A stretch of 64,000 nucleotides of DNA from Lineus longissimus. Taxonomy: Eukaryota; Nemertea; Pilidiophora; Heteronemertea; Lineidae. Under the pieces are notes generated by a model, which worked only from the letters and a program-made list of their open reading frames with translations, was not told where the DNA came from and searched no databases. Position 1 is the first letter of the stretch; the number at the start of each line of letters is the position of its first letter. The stretch is from NCBI RefSeq assembly GCF_910592395.1, contig NC_088309.1, positions 12,526,599-12,590,598 of the forward strand, read 5' to 3'. The position numbers and the translations under genes are program-made. Shown here one piece after another: positions 33,938 to 45,200 of the stretch.

Positions 33938-34887
33938 GGGTGATACTAAATCACGACCAATCATGTCCAATCATGACCAATCATGACCAACAGTTCAAAA
34001 ACAGGGTATATGTGGTTTAAAACCATTGAATAATGTTTCTAAAGATAATCGATGAGTTTCAGTCATTTAGGGAGTCAAGTTTTTGAGTTATTTTGAATGC
34101 AAGACATGCCAATCGATTGCCGAATCGGGGCTACCGTCGCCATATTTGTTTTGGCTTGCAAGTAGCTGGGTCCAAGGAAAATGTGGAATCCGGGCATGAA
34201 TGGAGGATGGCATACCGAAAACCAAGCGGCTTAAGGTTAGGGCGTGCCTCCAATGAGTGCACGTGGCTGGATCAAGGGTCTTGGGTAGTGAATTGGGAAA
34301 ATGGTGCCGGTATAGGAGTTGAGTAGTTTAGTTCGTTTATCTTGACTTTTTTCAGGCGGACTTCAGCGGTAGGTATATGTACTTGCTCCATATTTCGCCT
34401 AACACAATATAAATAGATAAATATATATTACAGGCTTCGACAGTACCTTTAACCCCTTTAACCCGCTATGTAGAAAACAAAAACGCATTCCCGGATTAAT
34501 GATGATCCAGAATGTGAGTGAGACGATATCACATTGATTAAAGGGCACCGCCGATTACTGAGCATGGCGATCCAGAGGCACGCCCTAACCTAAAGCCGCT
34601 TGGTTTTCGGTATGCCATCCTCCATTCAAGCCCGGATTCCACATTTTCCTTGGACCCAGCTACTTGCAAGCCAAAACAAATATGGCGACGGTAGCCCCGA
34701 TTCGGCAATCGAATGGCATGTCTTGCATTCAAAATAACTCAAAAACTTGACCCCCTAAATGACTGAAACTCATAGATTATCTTTAGAAACATTATTCAAT
34801 GGTTTTAAACCACAAATACCCTGTTCTTGAACTGTTGGTCATGATTGGACATGATTGGTCATGATTGGTCGTGATTTAGTATTACCG
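33938..34887. mobile_element. 950-bp inverted-repeat element with 9-bp target duplication
   Basis: Arms of about 310 bp (33938-34248 and 34570-34887) are nearly perfect inverse copies. They start TGATACTAAATCACGACCAA, carry three to four tandem copies of CAATCATGAC, and run to GGTTAGGGCGTGCCTC. GATGATAGA is repeated exactly at 33929-33937 and 34888-34896. The 320-bp loop has no gene; the open frames in the arms mirror each other and are artefacts. Arm length and 9-bp duplication fit a Mutator-type foldback element. Confidence 0.87.
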
Positions 34888-34915
34888 GATGATAGATGTC
34901 CTGTCTACAGAAGAA

Positions 34916-35639
34916 TTACTGTTGTTTCGCTACATTGCCAGTTCGCTACAAGTCGTTTCGCTACATGTGGCGGTCGTTTCGCTACATGGTAGGTCGTTTC
35001 GCTACATGGGTGGAGTCGTTTCGCTACATGATGGGTATGGTCGTTTCGCTACATGGAGGACGTTTCGCTACATGGGTGGAGTCGTTTCGCTACATGGGTG
35101 GAGACGAGCAAGCCAACGCGAAGGCCTTGCAAAGGCCTCCAAATCTGCGTTGGAGTGCGTTTGAATGACCCCTGTCAATCAATAATAAGTACGTATACAC
35201 GGATAGACGATTGAGCGAGCCAACGCGAAGGCCTTGCAAAGGCCTCCAAATCTGCGTTGAAGTGCGGAGGGGCCGGGCGTTTTTCGTAGGGGCGGGCGGG
35301 GACGATCACCAACTCTTTTTTTTATGTGGCCTAACCCAGGCCAGGACGACAAGAACCCCTTGCGCGCCATCAAACCGTATAAGTTTTTTTACCGGCAAAC
35401 TGTGCTATAATAAATTTGTAGTTTCCACCGGGAATTATAGTAGGGTAAAATAGAGTAAAAATAATGACTACATCCATGTAGCGAAACGACTCCACCCATG
35501 TAGGGAAACGACCATACCCATCATGTAGCGAAACGACTCCACCCATGTAGCGAAACGACCTACCATGTTGCGAAACGACCGCCACATGTAGCGAAACGAC
35601 TTGTAGCGAACTGGCAATGTAGCGAAACAGCCTGATACC
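34916..35639. mobile_element. foldback element with GTCGTTTCGCTACATG iterons, copy 2
   Basis: The left arm (34921-35105) has eight or nine copies of GTCGTTTCGCTACATG spaced by 4-9 variable bases. The right arm (35473-35632) is the inverse, with the variable spacers in mirrored order (TGGCG, GTAG, GGTGGA, ATGGGTATG). CTACAGAAGAA occurs at 34905-34915 and 35640-35650, an 11-bp target duplication candidate. It belongs to the same family as 32884-33563 and sits 19 bp right of the 950-bp element's target duplication. Confidence 0.82.
35105..35275. repeat. 108-bp tandem duplication in the foldback loop
   Basis: AGCCAACGCGAAGGCCTTGC then AAAGGCCTCCAAATCTGCGT appears at 35105 and again at 35213. It lies in the loop of the copy-2 foldback element. 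Confidence 0.8.
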
Positions 35640-35650
35640 CTACAGAAGAA

Positions 35651-36049
35651 CACGACTTTAAAGAAATTGTGATAGCGTAGGCCCTAAACCTTTGAAGCCA
35701 AAGTTTTTCACTACAAACAGCATCAATGGATATTTAAACATACTTTTATCAATAAAAGGATAGCAGAATCGTCTTGCAGTAGTAGAAAGTACCCTTTTAC
35801 AAACGTTTTAAGTGACTGATTTCACATTTTCCGCCATTTTCGAAAGAAATCTATTCAGGTCAAGGTCAAGGTCGTTTATAAACAGTTTAAAATTACTCCG
35901 CACTAAAAAACAATTTAACCATAGAAGACCATTATTACAATATGTTTGCCGATTTTATTTAAAAAAAGGATTCAGTAAAGCTTTTCTGAAATTCAACATA
36001 CATATTATTTACTCAAATTGAAAATATATATCATAGTATATTGGCACTA
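35651..36049. other. OSBP upstream sequence, no gene seen
   Basis: AT-rich intergenic sequence without recognisable exon or repeat, ending just before the likely OSBP promoter. Confidence 0.5.
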
Positions 36050-36147
36050 TATATTGGCTGGAAGTGCGAGGACAGCAGCCATCTTGCAGTCTGAAACTTC
36101 CGTCGGCTTGATTCGGATGACGCCTTTCGTGCAAGATTTCTCAGAAA
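36050..36147 (+). promoter_or_regulatory. probable OSBP core promoter and 5' UTR
   Basis: Within 100 bp of the start codon lie TATATATTGG, GAGGACAGCAGCCATCTTGC (containing a YY1-like GCCATCTTG core) and ACTTCCG (ETS-like when read on the other strand). YY1 and ETS sites close to the start are common in housekeeping animal promoters. There is no in-frame upstream ATG close to the start. Motif matches only; the start of transcription is not determined. Confidence 0.4.
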
Positions 36148-36272
36148 ATGTCTGAGACTAAGCATAACCAGCCCGACCAGTATAGGGGCTGGCTTTATAA
36201 GTGGACGAACTATATCAAAGGGTACCAAAAGAGATGGTTTGTTCTCCAGAATGGCCTCCTTTCGTACTACCG
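36148..36272 (+). CDS. OSBP: OSBP exon 1: start codon and first half of PH domain
   Basis: Starts at ATG 36148 ([19 protein letters not shown]) and encodes residues 1-41 plus two bases of codon 42. [20 protein letters not shown] is the first part of the PH fold. K28 and R29 fall where OSBP-family PH domains hold basic residues that contact PI4P. The donor is CG/GTGAGG. I chose this ATG because it is the first in frame near the likely promoter and PH homology starts ten codons later. Confidence 0.9.
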
Positions 36273-39200
36273 GTGAGGACCTTCATGCCTGGTTTCCTTG
36301 TTTGTTGGCATTTCCGTCTCGTCTCGACTCCATTCATTACAGTCTCGGTTTTATGATCATAATCATCATGATTGTGATGATTGGGCATTATTTGATTATG
36401 CAAAGCTGTTTGACAGTCCTGTGCAGTGACACTTCGCACTGCAAAGGCATAATCTTGCACACATTACCTACATCTCTCCATCGGCATCGATGACTCGTCT
36501 GCTCCAATTCCAAATAACGTGTGACAGGCCGGCCCCATGGCCGTGCTGTGTGACGTCGTTTCTGCACGAGTCTTTATTCGGACCACATGCACGTGGAAAT
36601 AAGGGCTCAATAGCCCCCCCCTCCCCAATCGACTGACAACCCCCCCCCCCCCCCCAACGTCTGACAACACATGTCAAATAATGGAAGATACTGCAGTGTA
36701 CATTAGGCATGTTAGGCGATCTCGGTCACCACCTTTTCAGACAACAAGTCGTCGCATATTTTGTTTGCAGACTGTTTTGGATAGTGAGAATACTATATTT
36801 TTCATCATGGCACACAGCAGTAACTGAGTAGTGAGTAATCTTTGCTAGGGTTACCTACCTGTTTCCCGAAAATTGGATAAGTTTCAGAAATTGTAAAATA
36901 TGCCGTTCATCTGACCACAGGCCCCTAAAGCCTAGTTACATGTAGCGGGATTATCGGGCTAAACCATGGGATAAGCCAGGATTGCATGAAAAGGAGGGAT
37001 GAGAAGGAATCCCCTTCTCAATCTCATCCCTACTTTCTTCCTCCTGGCTTATTTATAAGGCTGAAGTCTGTAGTATTCCTTGCTTTATGCAATTAATTAG
37101 GGATGTTCACTGTCTTATGTTAGTGTATGTAAAGAACTGTTAGCAAGTCTAAATTGCCTCCAGGAGAAATGACATAAAATGCAATGAAATAATCTCGATG
37201 TCTTCTTGTTGCAGGCGCAATACTCAGATTTTTTCTCGACCTTATTGAAAGCCCATACATAGCTCATTAGCCGAGTCACCGCAAGATTACATGTATCAAT
37301 AATCAAACTTGTTTATGACTTGATTAAAGAAGTAATTGTTTACAGTTTTTGTCTTGACCACATCAGGTCTTGACTTGAGACTATTCCAGGTACCGGTACG
37401 TAATTGCTGACCGAGAAACCTACCCATGTATTTCGTCCTCATAACTGCAACCACCCCAGTAATGGACCCTTTTACATCAGGTGGAGGAAGCCACTGCGGG
37501 TCCATACAAACCTAAATATAGGCACAATGAACAAAAGAACATGTGGTGTGCGACCATGCGATCTTTTGTTTGTTGTGTCCAGCAGTGGCTTCCTCCGCTT
37601 AGTGTAAGGGCCTCCATGCGACTGTCTGGTCTGATCTCTGTTCCATGGCTGACCATCTTCATAGCTTGGTGCCACTGTACATGTAGATCAAGTTAGGTTG
37701 AAATTTCATCTGAAGAGAGATCAATCATCAATGCCAAGCTTCCTGGAAAGAGTGAGGTACCGTGACATGAACATGTATGATGAGAAAGATAGGAACTTTG
37801 GCATGGAAAATTATAAATAGGGAACCAGAACAATTCAAGGTAGACCATTTTGGATGGTTTCCATCCCCTCAGCGACTTTTTTTGCTGCGCAAATATAAAA
37901 CGTCGATATTAATGAAAAATTATGTGTGATTTATTGCAATATTTCTTCTTTCAGAAACATGGCTGAGATGGCCCATACCTGCCGCGGGACAATCAACCTT
38001 GCCAATGCCATTATTCACACAGAAGACTCAACTAATTTTGTAATTTCCAACGGAGGGACCCAGAGCTTCCATTTAAAGGCCAGTTCCGAGGTGGACAGAC
38101 AGAAATGGGTGACAGCACTGGAATTAGCAAAGGCCAAGGCTATCAATTTGATGGAATCAGGTTTGTACGGCAAGAAAATAATGTACATGTACAGCAGTAA
38201 AGTATCCTCATCATATAGTGTTGGGCAGCCTTGTTTGAAGTGTATTTTAGTTACTATCCAGGTGAAGACCTCATTCCAGTTTATGACTGAATGAGTGGTT
38301 GGCACGCCACGTGATTTGTGAAATTGCTTGGAAAATTTGACTGTGTTTTAGTTTCATTACAAATCCCTTGTTCTTGGTGATATGTTGCTCGATTTTGACA
38401 TTTTTTAATACTTTGAAAGACATTTTGTTCAACTGTTTTCTGTTTGAAGTCATGAAGAATTAGTGGTAAGTTTTCTCGCAAAATGAGCTGGAAAATATAT
38501 GATGTACATGGTTGGTACATGTACTTGTATGTGATAATGGGATGCACCGGATTGATTTGTATGGATTTCAAATTTAGGATAGGATCATAAAGCAACATGG
38601 ATCATCTCCACTGACAGATCCGAGGACACCTTCCTGAGATATCTGTTGGGCTCAGCATGGTCAAGAAAGCTTGTTTAGATTGCCATTTGCTACATTTACT
38701 TCACATTTATTTCATATCTGTTTCTTTGCATTGTAAGCATGGGGTCAACTTTTGGGAAAAAAAATCGCAAAATTCATGTTCCTTTTTAAAAACAATTTTT
38801 TTCATAAATAGATATTTGATAGAATTCAGGTGTTCTACAATTCTACTGTGCGTGTTTTGTATCAAGCTAGCTTTAAAAGTACCTCTAGGTTTGCGGTGAA
38901 AAAAGGATCCACCATTTGTTGGTTACGTTTACTCATGGTGTACACTACATACGGTAGATCAATTTGGGTGAGGTGCATAAAAAATAGAGGCACACAATAT
39001 ATAAATGGCATAGATGTCTTTATTAAGGGCAATATTACCCAGCTGTCGGCTGCCCAGTCACCTCCTATTCTACATACCCGGTAAGTAGTTTCCATCAACA
39101 CATTATGCAAAAAAAGGAAAAATTCAAAATCTGACTGAATTATCACGGTTTTTCGATGTTGACCTGATTTGACCTGAGTTTGCTCTCCACACATCATTTT

Positions 39201-42200
39201 TTTCCACATGAAACGATCCACTAGTAAGGTGTTTCCTGGAGCTTGGATCTGCCCCTTGACCTCATGGTGCTGATATAGATTTTTCTGACGTCATGCTGAT
39301 GGCGCTCGATTACCCCTTGACTGCGACGATGTCACAAACAGAAACAGCCGTTGGTCCCCTACCTATCGGACTTGTCACAGTATGTCCTGGGAGAGTGGTT
39401 GCTCTTCCCCTTTTTGGGCTGGCCTTGGTATACCATCTAAATGGGGAGAGCGGTTGCTCCTCTGCATAGTGGACTGTCCTTGGTATGACATCTAAGCTGG
39501 GAGAGCGGGTGGACTGGCCTTGGTATGTCCTCCAAACAGGGAGAGTGGTTGCGCCTCCGCATGGTGGACTGGCCTTGGTATGTCCTCCAAACAGGGAGAG
39601 TGGTTGCGTCCCCACATGGTGGACTGGCCTTGGTATGTCCTCCAAACAGGGAGAGCGGTTGCGCCTCCACATGGTGGACTGGCCTTGGTATGTCCTCCAA
39701 ACGGGGAGAGCGGTTGCGATTCCGCATGGTGGACTGGCCTTGGTATGTCCTCCAAACGGGGAGAGCGGTTGCGCCTCCGCATAGTGGACTGGCCTTGGTA
39801 TGTCCTCCAAACAGGGAGAGTGGTTGCGCCTCCGCATAGTGGACTGGCCTTGGTATGTCCTCCAAACAGGGAGAGTGGTTGCGCCGCCGCATGGTGGACT
39901 GGCCTTGGTATGTCCTCCAAACGGGGAGAGCGGTTGCGCCTCCGCATAGTGGACTGGCCTTGGTATGTCCTCCAAACAGGGAGAGCGGTTGCGCCTCCGC
40001 ATGGTGGACTGGCCTTGGTATGTCCTCCAAACAGGGAGAGCGGTTGCGCCTCCGCATGGTGGACTGGCCTTGGTATGTCCTCCAAACAGGGAGAGCGGTT
40101 GCGCCTCCGCATGGTGGACTGGCCTTGGTATGTCCTCCAAACGGGGAGAGCGGTTGCGATTCCGCATAGTGGACTGGCCTTGGTATGTCCTCCAAACAGG
40201 GAGAGCGGTTGCGCCTCCGCATGGTGGACTGGCCTTGGTATGTCCTCCAAACAGGGAGAGTGGTTGCGCCTCCGCATGGTGGACTGGCCTTGGTATGTCC
40301 TCCAAACGGGGAGAGCGGTTGCGATTCCGCATGGTGGACTGGCCTTGGTATGTCCTCCAAACAGGGAGAGCGGTTGCCCCTCCGCATGGTGGACTGGCCT
40401 TGGTATGTCCTCCAAACAGGGAGAGCGGTTGCGCCTCCGCATGGTGGACTGGCCTTGGTATGTCCTCCAATCGGGGAGAGCGGTTGCGCCTCCGCATGGT
40501 GGACTGGCCTTGGTATGTCCTCCAAACGGGGAGAGCGGTTGCGCCTCCGCATAGTGGACTGGCCTTGGTATGTCCTCCAAACAGGGGGAGTGGTTGCGCC
40601 TCCGCATGGTGGACTGGCCTTGGTATGTCCTCCAAACGGGGAAAGCAGTTGCTAACTCTACTTCTGGGCTGGTTTTTGCATGTCTTGGAGCTGCAATTTC
40701 AGTATTGTGTTCCAACAATCACTTGACTGCATAAAGTGCCCCAATATTTCTGGCAGATGAGTTGCCTTGAAAACAACACAATAATGCCAATGAGCTAGTT
40801 AAACTGCACAAACTGTGTAGTAAATGATGGCAACACATCTTCGATTATGAAGGAAGCATCTGCCTGTTTTACCTGGCAGGAATCTGACATACACAGGTAA
40901 ACTATCGGCAACTAGGCCCTCGTTCACTGAGCCTAGGCTACAGTATAGGCCATGGGTGTTTTTGATCTTCTCTCTTCCAGGTATGTTTAGTTTCCCTTCT
41001 GCATTTAGTGCACATGCTCCTTGAAACAGCTGTGCATGCTCTGGCCTCTGTATGTAAAAGTCTGATGTATTTCCCATTCTATCTATAATCTTGTCCAAAG
41101 GCTTTGGAATTACATGTATTCCTTTCAGTGACTGAAACTTTCACAAGTCATGGAGTTGAGTCTCCTTCAGTAAACTCCCATCTATCTACATGCACATATT
41201 TTTGTGACAACTTCCAGTTTTCTTGGTTAAAGTGAGGGCAAGGAAATTTTAAGTTATTGCTGCTGGGCCTGGCCTGGCCTCTTTTTGATGGCTTTCATAA
41301 GTCGTGTGGGAATTCAGACAGTGTCAGCAAGTCACAGTCCACTCTGCTCTGGTTAAAAAAGTGCTGGCAGACGACAGGAAAAAAATTGAAAGCCCAGGCA
41401 GATTCCTCTGATGCCGAAATTGGGTTTGATCTGATTCTTAACTTGGCCACCAGGCGCCAAAACTGAAAAGGTAAAATGTCTTGCTTATAAGTGACTTGTT
41501 TTCAATAATGTTTTTGTGGTAGGTACTCCAAGCAAGGATACATCACATGTTGTATGAGTTTTTGATTTCACCTACTTTTCAAGGTTAAAGAGGTCAAATG
41601 GCTAAAATTGGCCGTTTGACTTAAGTGTAACAATGGCACGTTTCTTAACCGCTAAAGCTAACAACTTGAAACTTGGTACACAAGACCCTCTAGGTCAGAT
41701 AACCTGACACCGAATTTGGGTCCAATATGATTCTTAACTTGGCCACCAGGGGCCAAAACTGAAAAGGTAAAAAGTGAAAGTGCAATATGTAGTTTCTTAG
41801 TGACTTGTTTTCAATACTCCAAGCAAGGATACATGTAATACCGATTTTGATTTGACATATATACTATACATGTAGCTATACATGTTTCATAACCAGCATG
41901 AATTCCTAACCACCAAATTATGCGGTGAGCACAATGGCCCCTGGCCTTTTCATTCAGGAGTGAATCAGGATAGAAACAGCTACAACACTATGCCAGTACT
42001 TTGCTAAAAGGATTGGTTCAAACTTTGTGACAGTTAAAACTGTTTGTATCTCTTTGTGAATGATGATACTCTGTTAGTGGAGGAAGTCTTCAGCGATTGA
42101 ACGAGAATGCCTTCAACAACATGTGAAATGATGTGTTCAGTAGCATCAGGTGACCAGGAAGCTCGTAATAAATGTTAGTAATTTGAGGAACTATGTTATT

Positions 42201-45200
42201 GTGATGTTGTTACTGTTAGCTCAGGGCATGAGGGTGCACATGCACTGTATGATCGACTTGAAGAGACATTGATCACAGAGAAATCTATCTGAAAAATTTG
42301 CATTCTCACTGCAATGTAATTCCGAAAAAAAATAAGGTGAACGAAAAACAGCACAGCAGGTCCGTGAATGCTCACTCTAAGTGATGCAAATTCTATGGTT
42401 GTGTCCTATTTTTACATTGCAGAAGCTTGCAATAGAACAAGCAATACTGGAAGCCAAGCAGCAGGTATTTTTCTCAGCTGGGAGTGACTATTTTCCTCAT
42501 GCCAAATTCTTGGTTGATAATTTGTATTGCAAAAGCTAACGATTTACTCTAAATGTGGTAAAAGAGTTATAATAGCAAACAATGCAGTGGTGACTGTGCC
42601 AATAAAACAATTTCAAGATATTCCTTGTGGTTGCTTTCATGGGTAACGAATGTACAATATACATTCTTACTGGCTAATCATTTTAAACATACTGCTCTGC
42701 TCTTCTTCATCATTCCCTGATGTGTCTCACAATTGTCTGGTCTTAGGTTCAAAGTCCACAGAGAATATACAATGGATTGGTTGGTCGTTGGTCGGGTCAT
42801 TCAGTTCAATAGTCATTTCATATCTAGCTGTTCATACGTTTTGTTACATTTCCAACATAGTCAGCTGGAACTCAAATGACAAATGTATGCTTATTGATCA
42901 TGCAGTGCAAATGTATGCTGATTATCTCTACATGGCCTCGAGAGAACCTCATAATTACGTTATCATCATCGCATGAATCTAATGTCAAAATAAGCTAATC
43001 TCGTGAACTCTTTATTATACCACAAGTGGCTGCATAGAAATCAATATCAAATGGTGGAACAGCATGATGACACACAATATTAGCTCATATCATTTTTTCC
43101 GTAGTCAGCATATGGTAGTGCATGATTACTGATGGTAATTATCAATTGGCAATACATTTGCATAAGATATTCATGACGTTTTAGTCACGTGACAGTCGGA
43201 CATCGACACTTATTTCTACTTATTTGAGCTTATTTCAAAGTCAATTATCTTTGACCCTGCATTGTTTTTAGCATGAATGATACCATAGAGTCAGAGAGAG
43301 AAATATTCAGAACAATTATGTAGTATTTCCAACACTCGGACATGTGCCAGATTGAATCTAACTGCCCTAGTTAGAAAGCCTGAATCCATTACCAAACCGC
43401 ATGTTTGTCCGACATTGCCTGTAATTCAGCGATGGGGAAATAGAGGGCAGCAGCTGCAGTGACGTCATCTTCGCGGAATGCTATTCAGATTCCATGAGAG
43501 CAAAATTGCCTCATTGCCAGGCGTGTTGCAGGTGCCAGCTAGAAAAATCAGTCATTGCTGTGCCCTGCAACATATTTCAACTGGTTTGATTTTTGCAGTC
43601 CGACACCAAGACATGCAGTCTCTTGATTGTTGGGAGTGTGCAGAGGACGTTTGTTTAGGCAGACCCAGTGATGAGTGCTGCAATACTTATCACATGTCTC
43701 TTGCAGTCTGCTACACTAGTTCCTTTTTGGTGGGGTACTTTTTAAGTATCTGTGTATCTGGGTATGCCGATACAAGTATAATATTACCAGATGTAAACGG
43801 AGCCAATTTCACATTTTCATGAGGTTCTGAATCTGAACAGTGCTCTTTCTCTCTATCCGTAAACTAAATATTTGCTTCGTTTACTTTTAAAGTAATTTTC
43901 ATCCATCTCAACAACTGGTAATGGTTGTGTGGATGCCGTCATCCTGGCCATGCCGATCTATTGGTCTGGGCAACAACCCTTAAGGCGCTGTCTTCATTGC
44001 TGATCTGATCCAGTGAAAATTTGTTACCCTTCTTTCTCGTACACTATAATAAATTATGAATGTAGGTAAAAAAGGTACAGGTAAAAAAGGTACAGGTAAA
44101 AAAGGTACGGTAAAAAAGGTACAGGAAAAAAAGGTACAAGTAAAAAAGGTATCGGTAAAAAAGGTACAAGTAAAAAAGGTATCGGTAAAAAAGGTACAGG
44201 AAAAAAAGGTACAGGTAAAAAAGGTATAAGAAAAATGGGGACTAGGTAAAAAAGGTACAGGTATGGTGTCTTTGCTGTCAAATGTTATAAATTGCACGTC
44301 TTGTTTATTGTAAATGAAGTCAAATTTTGGGGTTATTATGATTATTATGTAGATGTTGTGTGGTGGAGGTAACTTATACTGAGATAGGCAAAGTTTAGAT
44401 ATGTTTTCAATCAGTCAGTCAAATGGAAACCATGTTATGTGTTGGTTATTTGTTTTTTGTGTATCCAAACTAATTACTTCCTTGCTAGAGTAAAGTTGAT
44501 TAACTTCTAATTGCCAAAGCATAATTATGGCTACTGTAATTAATCCAATTAACAATCAATCAGAAAATCCCTTGTCCAAGGTGGATTGTTCCAGGTCTGG
44601 TATTAATTAGGAAGGTCTTCCCAAGCTGATACCACCTGGAATATTTATTTTACTGATACCAACGGTTTTAATACATTCAGGGTTTCTTTCGCACTTTTGT
44701 AACTATGAAACTAAGGGCTTCTAACTGTAAATGAGTAATCAAAGAGGACATTGGCCATCAGTACCCATTCAGTCAATGTGAGAATCAACGAATTTCATAC
44801 AATAACTTTTTAAAAAGTGTCTGTACCTTTTTTACCTAGTCCCCAATTTTTCTTGTACCTTTTTTACCGATACCTTTTTTTCCTGTACCTTTTTTACCGA
44901 TACCTTTTTTTCCTGTACCTTTTTTACCGATACCTTTTTTACTTGTACCTTTTTTTCCTGTACCTTTTTTACCGTACCTTTTTTACCTGTACCTTTTTTA
45001 CCTGTACCTTTTTTACTGGATACCATAAATTATGCAGTGCATTTGTGTGAGAATTGCCCAAGGCCTGGAATTGCCCAAGCAATAAACAATATTAAATGTA
45101 ACACCTGGTCTTTCAGTGCTTGTCTCACATGACACTCGCGAGTGCTGGCATGTAAAAATTTGTGGTACCCACTCCCAGTTAGGATTATATATACCTTTGA

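Larger units (their letters stand above)
36273..37954 (+). other. OSBP intron 1
   Basis: Phase-2 intron of 1682 bp. It holds G/C homopolymer runs near 36618-36656, two foldback hairpins (36971-37052 and 37462-37617) and no other feature I can name. Confidence 0.7.

Noticed and set aside
34889-35168. Open frames rich in FRYM/FATW words in foldback elements
   Set aside because: They are translations of the GTCGTTTCGCTACATG iteron and appear mirrored in the opposite arm.
39310-40726. Long open frames on both strands in the 55-bp array
   Set aside because: Overlapping frames on both strands through a tandem repeat inside an OSBP intron; not separate genes.
42423-42464. Reading the 42-nt segment as [14 protein letters not shown], a coiled-coil exon
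   Set aside because: That frame does not fit the phase set by OSBP exon 2; only another frame would be used.
43478-43822. 114-codon open frame in OSBP intron 2
   Set aside because: It starts inside a dispersed repeat, has no splice context and no resemblance to a known family.
44054-44297. Phe/Leu-rich frames resembling membrane segments
   Set aside because: Translation of the AGGTACAGGTAAAAA iterons; the inverse frames appear in the other arm.
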